The position numbers and the translations under genes are program-made. From Spirochaetaceae bacterium (lineage in GTDB: Bacteria; Myxococcota_A; UBA9160; UBA4427): a stretch of DNA of 64,000 bases. The stretch is taken from the NCBI GenBank assembly GCA_020632655.1, contig JACKFD010000002.1:372001-436000 (forward strand), written 5' to 3'. The notes beneath the pieces are model-generated. The model was not told the origin of the DNA. It made no database searches and was given only the letters and a program-made list of their open reading frames with translations. Positions 33,390-42,662 of this stretch are shown piece after piece; positions within the stretch are counted from its first letter, which is position 1, and each line of letters begins with the position of its first letter.

Positions 33390-33746
33390 GAGCGCCTCGC
33401 CCGGCGCACGGTACGCGAAGCCCGCAAGGCCGGCAATGCAGCGGCCGGCTTGCTAGGCGCGTGCGCGGGGCGCTCGCGCCGCCGACACCTGCGTCGCCGA
33501 CGCGTCCGCACGCGGCGCATCGCCCAGCGCGTTGCGGACCGCACCCTCGCGCACCCGCGTCCCGCGCGTGGCTCGGCGCTGGACCGATCGGTATCCTCGG
33601 CGCCTGCGGGGCGGCGCGCGCGCGTCCCGAGCCGAGGGTTCGGGGCCGACGGGGGCTCGAGCCGTCGCGGGGCACGGAGGGTCGGGCGCTTGGCCGGGCA
33701 TCACGGAGCGCGAAGGGCGGGCGTCACGGCGTACCGCACCGATGGG
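33390..33746. other. 357-base divergent intergenic region
   Basis: Between lgt (minus) and the transglycosylase (plus). A TATCCT hexamer at 33592-33597 and TAGGC at about 33453 resemble the -10 motifs seen elsewhere, but no start codon sits close behind. No gene or RNA recognised. Confidence 0.4.
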
Positions 33747-34313
33747 ATGTCGGGGCGCTCGCGCCGACTGGCGACGTGGGCGCTGCTCGCGCTGGGTGTG
33801 CTGCTCGTGGTCGATGCACCGCCGGCGCGCTTCGATCACGGAGCGCCCCCGAGCCCCGCGCCGAACGGCCTGGACGCAGCCCGTCCGGCCGTCACCTCCG
33901 CCCTCGTCGACCATCTTCGCGAGCGTCGTTCCTCGCTCTCGCGCGAGGAGCAGCAGCGCGTCGTCGAGGCCGTCCTGCGCAGCAGCGACCGCTACGGCCT
34001 CGATCCCTTTCTCGTGACGGCGGTGCTGCTCGTCGAGAGCGATGCCCGTCCCTGGGCCGAGAGTGGTGCGGGCGCGATCGGATTGATGCAGGTCATGCCG
34101 TACATGGCGGAGAAGCTGCCGCTCGCGGGCAACCTCGCGACGATCGAGAGCAACGTCGAGGCCGGCTGCTTCATCCTCGCCGACAACATCCGCCGGCTGG
34201 GCGAGGCCCGGGGCATCTCGAGCTATTTCTGGGGCCGCCAGATCCGGGGTGTGGCCTACCTCGAGAAGGTGCAGCGCGCGCGTGCGCGCGTGCGCGCGGC
34301 GAGCGCCTCGTGA
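33747..34313 (+). CDS. Lytic transglycosylase (SLT domain)
   Basis: 188 aa. Short cytoplasmic head, one membrane/signal helix (TWALLALGVLLVVDAPPA), a Pro-rich linker, then a compact SLT (lysozyme-like) domain. The catalytic Glu lies in LLVESDARPWAESGAGAIGLMQVMP; the helix NVEAGCFILADNIRR and SSYFWGR follow as in the MltE/Slt group. It cleaves peptidoglycan glycan strands in the periplasm. A second ATG five bases earlier is out of frame. Its stop overlaps the following GTG (GTGA). Confidence 0.88.
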   Translation: MSGRSRRLATWALLALGVLLVVDAPPARFDHGAPPSPAPNGLDAARPAVTSALVDHLRERRSSLSREEQQRVVEAVLRSSDRYGLDPFLVTAVLLVESDARPWAESGAGAIGLMQVMPYMAEKLPLAGNLATIESNVEAGCFILADNIRRLGEARGISSYFWGRQIRGVAYLEKVQRARARVRAASAS

Positions 34314-35176
34314 CCGCCCGTTTCGAGCCCGGGTCGATCCGTCGGCGCGAAGGCTACGTCGAGCTCTCCGATCGCGGAGAGCGATACCGTCGCGACTGGA
34401 TCCCGCCGGAGGCCGACCGCGTGCTCGTGCTCGTGCACGGCTTCGCCGAGCACACGGGGCGCTACGACGAGATGGCGATGCATTTCGCCGAGCGGGGCTT
34501 CGCGGTACATGCCTACGACCAGGCCGGCCACGGCCGGACCGTCGGGCCGCGTGGGCACGTGGATCGATTCGCGCGGCTGCCCGAGGAGGTCGTCCGCTTC
34601 TGCGAGATCGTCGGCGCGGAGCATCCGGGGCGGCCGCTCACGTTGCTGGGGCACAGCATGGGCGGGCTCGTCGTGACCGCCGCCGCCGCCTTCCATCGCC
34701 CTCCGATCGATCGCCTCGTGCTCTCGGGGGCTGCGCTCGACCTCGCGGGGGGTGGTGCATCGCGGCGCTTTGCGCTGGCTGTCGCGCGTCTCCTTTCCCG
34801 GATCGCGCCACGCGTCGCCTTCGCGACGGGACTGGATGCGGGCGGGCTCTCGCGGGATCCCGAGGTCGTGCGTCGCTACCTGGAGGATCCCTTCGTCGAA
34901 GATCGCATGACGGCGCGATTTGCGGCGGGAATGAACGCGACGGTCGAGGCGCTCCAGTCCGCGGGCTCGCAGATCGAGATCCCCGTGCTCGTGATGCACG
35001 GCGCGGCCGATCCGATCTGCCCGGCCGAGGGCAGCCGGCGGCTTCATGCGGAGCTATCCCCGGCCGTGGCGGCGCAGAGCGCGCTGCGCATCTATCCCGA
35101 CCTCCGGCACGAGATCTTCAACGAGCCGGAGCGCGCGCAGGTCTGGCAGGACGTTCTCGACTGGCTCGAGGCGTGA
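34310..35176 (+). CDS. Monoacylglycerol-lipase-like alpha/beta hydrolase
   Basis: 288 aa. Hydrolase_4 / lysophospholipase type: VLVHGFAEHTGRYDEMA (HG oxyanion), DQAGHGRTVGPRGHVDRF (typical of monoglyceride lipases), GHSMGGLVV nucleophile elbow, Asp in MHGAADPICPAEGS, His in YPDLRHEIFNEPER. The latter two with the Ser form the triad. Start GTG 34310 overlaps the transglycosylase stop, implying translational coupling. Its own stop overlaps a GTG in frame with moaC (35173), which could extend MoaC. Confidence 0.88.
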   Translation: MTARFEPGSIRRREGYVELSDRGERYRRDWIPPEADRVLVLVHGFAEHTGRYDEMAMHFAERGFAVHAYDQAGHGRTVGPRGHVDRFARLPEEVVRFCEIVGAEHPGRPLTLLGHSMGGLVVTAAAAFHRPPIDRLVLSGAALDLAGGGASRRFALAVARLLSRIAPRVAFATGLDAGGLSRDPEVVRRYLEDPFVEDRMTARFAAGMNATVEALQSAGSQIEIPVLVMHGAADPICPAEGSRRLHAELSPAVAAQSALRIYPDLRHEIFNEPERAQVWQDVLDWLEA

Positions 35177-35289
35177 CGAAGTCGGCGATCGGGTCGGCGA
35201 CCGCGATCGGGGAAGTGACGTCGGATCCGCCCGAATCGGCGAAGCCTCGCGCCAGGGGGCGGGAATCCGGCGTGCAGGGAGAGGGGACG

Positions 35290-35802
35290 ATGGGCGACGG
35301 TTTGACGCATCTGGACGAGCAGGGTCGGGCCCGCATGGTGAACGTCGGCGAGAAGGCCGTCACCCATCGTGTCTGCGTCGCGCGCTGTGACGTCCACATG
35401 GCGCCCTCGACGCTCCAGCGGATCGTCGAGGGGCGGGTGGCCAAGGGGGACGTCTTCGCCACGGCGCGCATCGCGGGGATCCAGGCAGCGAAGCGCACGG
35501 GCGAGTGGATCCCGCTGGCGCATCCGATGCCGATCGACGCGGTCGAGGTGGTGCTGGAGCCGGCGGAGGACGGTCGCACGCTGCGCGTCGAGGCACGGGT
35601 CGAGGCCCATTGGCGAACGGGGGTGGAGATGGAGGCGCTGGTCGCGGCGACGGCGGCGGCCTTGACGGTCTACGATATGTGCAAGGCGGTCGATCGGGAG
35701 ATGGTCGTCGACCGGGTCCGGCTGGTCGCGAAGCGCGGTGGCAAGAGCGGCTCGTTCGTGCGGAGTGGCGAGGAGCCCATTCGGGGCTTCGTCGAGGGCT
35801 GA
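35290..35802 (+). CDS. moaC: Cyclic pyranopterin monophosphate synthase (MoaC)
   Basis: 170 aa, usual size. Converts the MoaA product into cyclic pyranopterin monophosphate in molybdenum-cofactor synthesis. Signatures: KGDVFATARIAGIQAAKRTG, IPLAHPMPI, and the active-site segment LTVYDMCKAVDREMVV with catalytic Lys/Asp. ATG 35290 has a purine-rich GAGAGGGGA upstream; an in-frame GTG at 35173, overlapping the lipase stop, would add about 39 Pro/Glu-rich residues and is less likely. No other moa genes are in the window. Confidence 0.93.
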   Translation: MGDGLTHLDEQGRARMVNVGEKAVTHRVCVARCDVHMAPSTLQRIVEGRVAKGDVFATARIAGIQAAKRTGEWIPLAHPMPIDAVEVVLEPAEDGRTLRVEARVEAHWRTGVEMEALVAATAAALTVYDMCKAVDREMVVDRVRLVAKRGGKSGSFVRSGEEPIRGFVEG

Positions 35803-35985
35803 GCCGGGCGTCGTCGTCGGCCGAGGGGGGGGTCCCGTGGGGGGCAGTCGAGAGAGGGGGCGTCGTTGTCCGGATCGGTCGGTGTCGACGTGAGCGAGCC
35901 GGAGGGCGGCGGACCTGCGAGTGGGGCTCCGCGGAAGCGGGAACCCGTTTCGGAGGGTCGGGGTCTGTCCCGCGAGAGGCAGCCC

Positions 35986-36654
35986 ATGACCTACGAGTAC
36001 GTCGAGCGGGGTCCGATGGCGAGGAGTGCGGGAGCGATGTCGCGCGAGGTCGTGGGGCCTCGCGTGATCGTCGAGGATCCCGATCGCGATCTCGTCGCGC
36101 GCTGGCAGGCAGGCGACGAGCAGGCCTTCGAAGAGCTCGTCGTGCGGCACGAGCGGCGCGTCTTCCGCCTGCTCTATCGCATGATGGGCAACAAGGAGGA
36201 CGCGGAGGATCTCACCCAGGAGACCTTCCTGAGTCTCCATCGTCACGGTCATCGCTTCCGCGCCGAAGCCCGCTTCTCGACCTTCGTCTACCGCGTCGCC
36301 GCCAACGCCGCGCTCAATCGCCGCCGCGCGCTGGGACGAGGCCGAGCGCGGATCGACAAGCTCAAGACGCGTCAGGACGCGGGGGACGACCTGCCGAGCT
36401 CGCCGCGCAATCCCGAGGATGCGACCCATGGTGCGGAGCTCTCGGAGCACGTGCGCCTGGCACTCGAGGACCTGTCGCCTTCGCTACGCATGCCCGTGAT
36501 CCTCTACGACATCGAGGGACTCGCCTATGGCGAGATCGCCGAGGTGCTCGGGATCGCGGAGGGGACGGTCAAGTCACGGATCCATCGCGCGAGGCAGGCG
36601 CTTCGCGAGCAGCTGAAGGGGCTACTGGGCTCCAACGCGGTCGAGGAAATCTGA
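35986..36654 (+). CDS. ECF (RpoE-type) RNA polymerase sigma factor
   Basis: 222 aa. Region 2 (AFEELVVRHERRVFRLLYRMMGNKEDAEDLTQETFLSLHRH) recognises the -10 and binds core; region 4 (LPVILYD-like MPVILYDIEGLAYGEIAEVLGIAEG) reads the -35, ending TVKSRIHRARQALRE. A 40-aa charged N-terminal stretch precedes region 2. ATG 35986 is favoured because GAGAGG lies 6 bases upstream; a TTG at 35866 in frame would add 40 unstructured residues. It is followed immediately (1 base) by a zinc-finger anti-sigma gene, the standard pairing. The target regulon cannot be read here. Confidence 0.92.
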   Translation: MTYEYVERGPMARSAGAMSREVVGPRVIVEDPDRDLVARWQAGDEQAFEELVVRHERRVFRLLYRMMGNKEDAEDLTQETFLSLHRHGHRFRAEARFSTFVYRVAANAALNRRRALGRGRARIDKLKTRQDAGDDLPSSPRNPEDATHGAELSEHVRLALEDLSPSLRMPVILYDIEGLAYGEIAEVLGIAEGTVKSRIHRARQALREQLKGLLGSNAVEEI

Positions 36655-36655
36655 C

Positions 36656-37747
36656 GTGAACCATCGGGAAGTACAGAAGGGATTGGCCGACTACCTCGAG
36701 GGCGACCTCCCGCTCTCGACCCGCGCTCGCTTCGATGCCCATCTCGAGGAGTGCGGCGAGTGCGCACGCGAGGTGGGTGAGATGCAGCAGACGATCCGAC
36801 TGCTGCGTGCGATGCCCGATCCCGAGCCGCCGCCGATGATCGCGGCCGACGTGATGCGCCGGATCCGCGCCGGGGAGACGCGGCTCGGCCCCTTCCAGCG
36901 CGTGATGCGTGTCCTCACGGGTGTGCTCGAGCCGGCCTTCGTCCTCCCCGCGTCGGCCGTGGCCGTCGCGGCGCTGGTGGTCATGGTCATGCAGGGGCCT
37001 TCGGGCGGTGCACGCTTCGGTCTCGACGGGTTCAGCGTCGGCGAGGAGTCCGCCGCGGTCGTGGTGACTCCGTCGCTGGCCACTGCAGCCGCTTCGTCGC
37101 CCGCGTCCGTGCATCCGGGTGTGGCCGGGGCTGCGCGCGCGACGGCGGCGCCGGTCGCCGTGACGCGACCGGTGCCGGCAGTCCCCGTCCCGGACACCGA
37201 GCGGGCGGTGCCTTCCCGGTCGCCTCGTGTCCGGCACTCGGAATCCGGGCTCGCGGAGTCGTGGATGGCGCTCCAGGCGGAAGCGTCCGCGGGTGCGGCG
37301 AGGTCGGTTGCGGTCGAGGGACCGGTGCCCGCGTTCCGTGGTGGGCCGTCGCGGCCGCTGCTCGTCGCCGATCGGATCGGGGCGCAGGGGCTCGCGCATT
37401 CGCTCGCTCAGCCGCAGCGACATGATGGCGGCGTGCCCTTCTCGCTTCGTGTCCCTCAGCTCCTCGCCCCGGTCGCACCGACGGCGGCGACCGGCGAGGA
37501 TGCCCGCGACCTCTGGCTGGCCCGCGCCTTCGAAGATCCCGTCGGATTCACGCGCTACATCGCCTCGCAGTCGCTGGCCGAGCAGGAGCTCTGGGTGACC
37601 CGGCTCTCGGAGCGCGCCGCGGCTCGTGGGCTGCTCGACGAGCTCGTCGACGCGCTACGCGTGACGGGTGATGAGCGGGCTCGCCATCTCGCGGACGATT
37701 TCTCGGCGTCGGTCACGCGCCGTGCGGGGGACGTGCGCGGCGACTGA
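36656..37747 (+). CDS. Zinc-finger transmembrane anti-sigma factor
   Basis: 363 aa. N-terminal ZAS domain with His29, Cys33, Cys36 (HLEECGECAREV), which holds the preceding sigma factor; a single membrane helix at about 90-112 (FVLPASAVAVAALVVMVM). The periplasmic part is unusually long: a Val/Ala/Pro-rich region (about 120-280) and a C-terminal helical domain (DARDLWLARAFEDPVGFTRY to the end). That is longer than simple RseA-type anti-sigmas and may carry a sensor. GTG start 36656, coupled to the sigma gene. Confidence 0.87.
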   Translation: MNHREVQKGLADYLEGDLPLSTRARFDAHLEECGECAREVGEMQQTIRLLRAMPDPEPPPMIAADVMRRIRAGETRLGPFQRVMRVLTGVLEPAFVLPASAVAVAALVVMVMQGPSGGARFGLDGFSVGEESAAVVVTPSLATAAASSPASVHPGVAGAARATAAPVAVTRPVPAVPVPDTERAVPSRSPRVRHSESGLAESWMALQAEASAGAARSVAVEGPVPAFRGGPSRPLLVADRIGAQGLAHSLAQPQRHDGGVPFSLRVPQLLAPVAPTAATGEDARDLWLARAFEDPVGFTRYIASQSLAEQELWVTRLSERAAARGLLDELVDALRVTGDERARHLADDFSASVTRRAGDVRGD

Positions 37748-37883
37748 GCACGCGCCGCGACCGGGGCAGCGTGCAGGTCCGGCTCCGTGTACGTGCGGTT
37801 TCGATGCGTGCCCGCCCGGTCTCCGGCTACCGGCTTCGGCCCCGCCTGCGTAGGCTCGGCTCGGAAGTTTCCACTCCGGAGCC

Positions 37884-38690
37884 ATGACCTTGACCCCCTC
37901 CCGGTCTCCCGCGGGCCTCGTCGCGAAGACGGCAGACTCGCAGCCCGACGTCGTCCCGCCGAACCCGACTCCAGCCCCGTCGAAGGACCCTGATCGGAGC
38001 GGTTCCGCCGTGGTCGCCGATCGACCTCGCGAGCGCCTGAGGCGCCTCGGGACCGCCTTCTTGTCCGATGCCGAGCTGCTCGCCCTCGTGCTTCGGACGG
38101 GCGATGCGCGGGTGGACGCCGAAACGATCGGTCGCGACCTGATCGGGCGATTCGACGGGTTGGCGGGACTGGCCTGTGCGATCGATTCGGAGCTCGAGGC
38201 CGTGCCGGGCCTCGGTCCGGCGAAGGCCGCGAGTCTGCTGGCGGTCGTCGAGCTGGGCCGTCGGATCGCTGGGCCCGCGCTGCCCCTGGGCCGGGTGATC
38301 CGAGGGCCCGCCGACGTGGAGCGTTACTTCCGTGCTCGACTGCGACAGCTGGATCGCGAGTGCTTTCACGTCGTCGCATTGGACGGCCGCCACCGACTCC
38401 TCGGGACGGACCTCGTCTCGCTCGGGACGCTCACGGCCAGTCTTGTGCATCCCAGAGAGGTCTTTCGACAGGCCATCCGGCGTGCCGCCGGGGCCGTGCT
38501 CGTCGTCCACAACCACCCGAGTGGCGACCCGCGCCCGAGCGGTGAGGATCGAGCGGTCACCCGACGACTCCGGGACGCCGGAGAGCTCCTTGGCATCGAG
38601 CTGCTCGACCACGTGATCGTCGGGCGGAGTGGCTACTACAGCTTTCGTGAGGCGGCGGACGTTCTGGCCGATCGGGCGGGGCACTCGTAG
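37884..38690 (+). CDS. radC: RadC/JAB-domain protein
   Basis: 268 aa. A Pro-rich N-terminal 40 residues, then a helix-hairpin-helix-like UPF0758 N domain (LEAVPGLGPAKAASLLAVVELG) and the JAMM metalloprotease-like domain with VVHNHPSGDPRPSGEDRAVTRRL (His-x-His...Asp). Despite the old name, a DNA-repair role has not been confirmed for the family; function remains unclear. TAGGCT about 27 bases before ATG 37884 and CGGAG 4 bases before it give a short-leader transcript. Confidence 0.92.
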   Translation: MTLTPSRSPAGLVAKTADSQPDVVPPNPTPAPSKDPDRSGSAVVADRPRERLRRLGTAFLSDAELLALVLRTGDARVDAETIGRDLIGRFDGLAGLACAIDSELEAVPGLGPAKAASLLAVVELGRRIAGPALPLGRVIRGPADVERYFRARLRQLDRECFHVVALDGRHRLLGTDLVSLGTLTASLVHPREVFRQAIRRAAGAVLVVHNHPSGDPRPSGEDRAVTRRLRDAGELLGIELLDHVIVGRSGYYSFREAADVLADRAGHS

Positions 38691-38913
38691 GGGAGAGGTG
38701 CACGCCGGGCGGGTCTCGGGTGTCGGGCCGGGCCTCGGCTGTCACGGGCCCGACGGCGACGGGGTCGGAAGAGGGGCGCACATCGTCACCCCGAGGGGTC
38801 TTCGGGCCGAGGGCTCAAGTCCTCGTCGTGGATCGGACGATGAGGCCTGCGGTGCGGCGCGGGCCAGGGCTGAGCCCCGGGAATTCCCTGGCTCGCCCTC
38901 CGGAGTAGATCGA

Positions 38914-39297
38914 ATGGCGAAGGTCAGCTTGGAATCGCGAAAGGCGGAGAGCGCGGGCGCCGCCGATCGGCGGCGCTTCGGTCGGACGCGCGTGACGGTT
39001 CGGATCGACTACGCGACGGTCGACGAGATGTTCTCGGAGTTCACCCGGGACATCAATGAAGGAGGCCTCTTCATCGAGACCGAGAAGCCTCACCAGCCCG
39101 GTACTGAGGTCGCGATGCAATTCCACCTGCCGGGAAGTGGAGACGCGCTCCACACACTCGGTCGCGTGGTGCGCGTCTCACATGGCTCGCGGGGCAAGCC
39201 CGCTGGCATGGGCATCGAGTTCGACGAGCTCACGCCCGAGGACCGCACGAAGATCGATCGGATCGTTCGAGCCCTCCGCTCCGACGGCGGCTGCTGA
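38914..39297 (+). CDS. PilZ domain protein, myxobacterial type
   Basis: 127 aa, one PilZ domain. RRFGR (20-24) supplies the RxxxR part and DINEGG (46-51) the D/N-x-S/N-x-x-G part of the cyclic-di-GMP site; FIETEKPHQPGTEV and LHTLGRVVRVS complete the barrel. Resembles the single-domain PilZ family common in myxobacteria with motility and envelope roles. ATG 38914 follows CGGAG by 8 bases. Neighbours (RadC, SSB) give no clue to its partner. 222 bases between radC and this gene show nothing else. Confidence 0.88.
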   Translation: MAKVSLESRKAESAGAADRRRFGRTRVTVRIDYATVDEMFSEFTRDINEGGLFIETEKPHQPGTEVAMQFHLPGSGDALHTLGRVVRVSHGSRGKPAGMGIEFDELTPEDRTKIDRIVRALRSDGGC

Positions 39298-39332
39298 GCC
39301 CGACGCGGTCTTCCCACTCCCGCCGGCGTGGG

Positions 39333-39785
39333 TCAGAAGGGAATGTCGTCGTCGATCGGCGGCCCGGAATCGATCGGTCCGGCACCCCCGCTCCGTCCGC
39401 CACCCGAGGAGTAGCCCTCGCTGCCGCCACCGCCGCCGGAGTCGCCGCCGCCCACGCGCGGACCGATGAAATTCACGGTGTTGGCGTTGATCTCGGTCGT
39501 GTACCGCTTGTTGCCGTCCTTGTCCTCCCACTCGCGGGTCTGGATGCGGCCTTCGACGTAGACCGTGCGCCCCTTGGAGAGGTACTGGGCACACATCTCG
39601 CCGGTCTTGCCCCAGGCGACGATGCGATGCCACTCGGTGCGTTCGACACGCTCGCCGTTGCGGTCCGTCCACGTCTCGCTCGTCGCGAGCGTGAAGTTGC
39701 AGACGGACTGGCCGTTCGGGGTCTGTCGGAGCTCGGGGTCACGCCCGAGATTGCCGACGAGGATGGCTTTGTTGACACCTGCCAT
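39333..39785 (-). CDS. ssb: Single-stranded DNA-binding protein
   Basis: 150 aa. OB-fold MAGVNKAILVGNLGRDPELR through SKGRTVYVEGRIQTREWEDKDG, a Gly/Ser-rich flexible linker, and the acidic tip PIDDDIPF that recruits replication and repair partners. Standard length. ATG 39785; a weak purine run precedes it. It converges with the PilZ gene and diverges from the ftsK region, whose candidate promoter (TATCCT, 39905-39910) is on the other strand. Confidence 0.95.
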   Translation of the reverse strand: MAGVNKAILVGNLGRDPELRQTPNGQSVCNFTLATSETWTDRNGERVERTEWHRIVAWGKTGEMCAQYLSKGRTVYVEGRIQTREWEDKDGNKRYTTEINANTVNFIGPRVGGGDSGGGGGSEGYSSGGGRSGGAGPIDSGPPIDDDIPF

Positions 39786-39941
39786 GAGTGGGGGGCTCCA
39801 TCGGGACACGGTCTGGGGGGCGAACGGCGGACAGTGTCCCGTCGTGGTCGAAGGCAGTCAAGTCGAGGCCCGTCGCTACCCTTTGCGCGTCCAGGGGGTC
39901 ACGGTATCCTGCCCCGATTCTCCTCTCCGGGGGGTGAGGGA

Positions 39942-40064
39942 ATGAAGACTCGCTTGCGCTCGAAACGCGATGCGACCACGTGCGTCGCTCGGCCCGGCCG
40001 ACGGGTGTACAGGCTTGCTCGGTCCCTGCACGTCGGCCCTCGCTGGAGCGTCGGGCATGGCTAG
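39942..40064 (+). CDS. Possible 40-residue basic leader peptide overlapping ftsK start
   Basis: ATG 39942 follows GTGAGGGA and reads MKTRLRSKRDATTCVARPGR onward to a TAG at 40062-40064, overlapping the ftsK ATG by 8 bases. TATCCT (39905-39910) is 31 bases before its ATG. Composition is strongly basic (8 Arg plus Lys). It could be a coupled small protein or chance; only conservation would tell. Confidence 0.3.
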   Translation: MKTRLRSKRDATTCVARPGRRVYRLARSLHVGPRWSVGHG

Positions 40065-42549
40065 GGCTGCGGCCAAGGGACGCTCCCGGCGCGCTGATCG
40101 CAGCGCCGACGAAGCGCGCGATGGGGCCCTCGTCGCCGTCGGGTCCGAGCTCGTCGGGCTCGTCCTGATCGGTCTCTCGCTCCTCTCGACGCTCGCGCTC
40201 GCAACCTACGCCCCTGGAGACCCGGTCGGAGAGCTGGTCGAGGTCCAGAACGCCGCAGGACCGGTCGGTGCGGCCCTGGCGGGCGGTCTATTGCGGGCAC
40301 TCGGAGCGGGCTCGGTCGTGCTCGTCGCGGCCGCAGCCTTTCTCGGGGGCCGACTCGTCATGAGTCTCGGCTTCCCGAGCGTCGTCTCGAGATTCTGGCT
40401 GGGTGGCCTGCTGCTGATCCCGGCAACGGCCGCGCTTCCGCCCCTCCTCTTCAATATCGCGCCCGACGCGGTGCCCTGGATCGAGCCCGGGGCACTCGGC
40501 GGCGGGGTGGCGCGGTATCTGACCCTGCTCTTCGGAAGCCATGGGGGGCTCGTCCTGGCCTCGCTGGCGTGGACCGTGGGTGCGCTGTCCTTGACGGGCG
40601 TATCGACCGGGACCGTGTTGGGACTGCTGGGGCGGTGCCTGGCCTTCGTCGTGAGCTGGGTCGCCTGGCTGGCCGCACGCGGCATCGAGGGCGGACGGGC
40701 GGCGATCGAGGCCGGTGTCCGATGGGGCAGTGAGACCGTCGTTCGCACGGTCCATGGTCTGCGCCGGCTGCGTCGCGCACTGCCGTCCGTCTCCGTGCTG
40801 CGCGAGCAGCGCCGACGCCGCAGTCGGGTGCAGAAGATTCGCGAGCCCGTGCTCTCCTTCGAGGAAGACGAGGAGGACTCCGAGGCGGTCGAGCCCGAGG
40901 CGCCGGTGGCGGTCCTCGAGCCTGTCGACGAGGAGTCGGGGACGGCGACGCGCAAGCGTCGCCGGACGTCCGAGGAGCCCGACATCGTCGACTACGACGA
41001 GGAGCGTCGGAAGCGCCGCAAGCCCGAGCAGGAAGCCTTCCGCTTCAATGAGGGTGGCCCGGGCGGCCCATTCCAGCTGCCCGACGTCTCGATCTTCGCG
41101 GCGCCGCCGGAAGGCGAGCGGAGCTACGATCGCGATTCGTTGTTGATGAACTCGAAGATCCTCGAGAAGAAGCTCGCGGACTTCGGGGTGATGGGGCGGG
41201 TCGTTCGCGTCCATCCCGGCCCCGTCATCACGATGTACGAGTACGAGCCTGCCGCGGGCATCAAGGTCAATCGCATCGTCAATCTCTCCGACGATCTGAC
41301 CATGGCGCTCCGGGCGATCTCGATCCGCATCATCGCCCCGCTGCCGGGCAAGTCCGTCGTGGGCATCGAAGTGCCCAACCCCCAACGCGAGACCGTCTAC
41401 CTGCGGGAGCTCCTCGAGTCGGACAGCTTCCGCAAGACGAAGGGCGCGCTCGCCGTCGCGATGGGCAAGGACATCTTCGGCAACTGCGTGACCTCGGATC
41501 TGGCCAAGATGCCGCACCTGCTCGTGGCCGGGTCGACGGGAACGGGCAAGAGCGTCTTCCTGAACTCGTTCCTCTGTTCGCTGTTGTGCCGGGCCACGCC
41601 TCGGGAGCTCAAGCTCCTGATGGTCGACCCGAAGATGCTCGAGCTGTCGATCTACGACGGCATCCCGCATCTGATCGCGGACGTCGTCACGAGTCCGAAG
41701 CGGGCGGCGGCTGCGCTACTCGGCGTCGTTCGCAAGATGGAAGAGCGCTACCAGATGATGAGCGCCACGGGCGTTCGCAACATCGACCAGTTCAACGAGA
41801 AGGCTCGCAAGGCGATCGCTGCCGGCGAGGAGTCCTTCCAGCTGAAGCCGCGGCCCGGTCAGACCGAGGGTGACGAGGTCGAGTGGCAGGAGCTGCCGTA
41901 CATCGTGGTCGTGATCGACGAGCTTGCGGACTTGATGATGTCGGCCGCGAAGGAGGTCGAGGAATCCCTCCAGCGTCTCGCCCAGATGGCCCGCGCCTCC
42001 GGCATCCATCTCGTCCTTGCGACCCAGCGGCCCAGCGTCGACGTCCTCACGGGCGTGATCAAGGCGAACTTCCCGGCGCGCGTCTCCTTCCAGGTCTCGT
42101 CCGGAACCGATAGCCGCACGATCCTCGATCAGAAGGGCGCCGACGACCTGCTCGGGATGGGTGACATGCTCTTCCTGCCGCCCGGAACCGCGGTGCTACA
42201 GCGCCTGCACGGTCCCTTCGTGACGGAGACGGAGGTGCACGATCTCGTTTCGTTCCTGAAGGAGCAGGGGCGCCCCGTATTCGACGAGGATCTCCTGCGT
42301 GCAGACGCCGATGCTGAGCGCATCGAGAGCCGGGGCGAGGAGGTCGACGAGATGTTCGACCAGGCGGTCGCGATCGTCGCGGAGACGCGGAACGCCTCCA
42401 TCTCCTACGTCCAGCGCAGGCTGAAGATCGGCTACAACCGTGCGGCGCGAATCATCGAGCAGATGGAACTCGACGGCATGATCGGACCTCAGATCGGCTC
42501 GAAGGGGCGCGAGGTCTTCCTGCCGACGCCGGGCGCCGAGGACGAGTAG
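40057..42549 (+). CDS. ftsK: DNA translocase FtsK/SpoIIIE
   Basis: 830 aa. Four or five membrane helices in the first 210 residues, an acidic/basic linker (about 260-350: FEEDEEDSEAVEPEAP and TRKRRRT), then alpha/beta RecA-like motor with Walker A GSTGTGKS (492-499), Walker B VVVIDELADLMM, and a C-terminal winged-helix gamma domain (SISYVQRRLKIGYNRAARII) that reads KOPS. It pumps chromosome ends and dimers through the septum, activating XerCD at dif. The linker is short compared with E. coli FtsK. ATG 40057 follows CTGGAG by about 8 bases. Confidence 0.95.
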   Translation: MARAAAKGRSRRADRSADEARDGALVAVGSELVGLVLIGLSLLSTLALATYAPGDPVGELVEVQNAAGPVGAALAGGLLRALGAGSVVLVAAAAFLGGRLVMSLGFPSVVSRFWLGGLLLIPATAALPPLLFNIAPDAVPWIEPGALGGGVARYLTLLFGSHGGLVLASLAWTVGALSLTGVSTGTVLGLLGRCLAFVVSWVAWLAARGIEGGRAAIEAGVRWGSETVVRTVHGLRRLRRALPSVSVLREQRRRRSRVQKIREPVLSFEEDEEDSEAVEPEAPVAVLEPVDEESGTATRKRRRTSEEPDIVDYDEERRKRRKPEQEAFRFNEGGPGGPFQLPDVSIFAAPPEGERSYDRDSLLMNSKILEKKLADFGVMGRVVRVHPGPVITMYEYEPAAGIKVNRIVNLSDDLTMALRAISIRIIAPLPGKSVVGIEVPNPQRETVYLRELLESDSFRKTKGALAVAMGKDIFGNCVTSDLAKMPHLLVAGSTGTGKSVFLNSFLCSLLCRATPRELKLLMVDPKMLELSIYDGIPHLIADVVTSPKRAAAALLGVVRKMEERYQMMSATGVRNIDQFNEKARKAIAAGEESFQLKPRPGQTEGDEVEWQELPYIVVVIDELADLMMSAAKEVEESLQRLAQMARASGIHLVLATQRPSVDVLTGVIKANFPARVSFQVSSGTDSRTILDQKGADDLLGMGDMLFLPPGTAVLQRLHGPFVTETEVHDLVSFLKEQGRPVFDEDLLRADADAERIESRGEEVDEMFDQAVAIVAETRNASISYVQRRLKIGYNRAARIIEQMELDGMIGPQIGSKGREVFLPTPGAEDE

Positions 42550-42662
42550 GCGCGCGGCGAGACGCGGCGGTACGCTGCGCCCGCGCTCACTCCGCCCGTC
42601 CCCTCGTATCGGGCCGCGCTCGGACGGCTCGCGCCGGACCGACGCCATCGAGAGGCTCTCCC

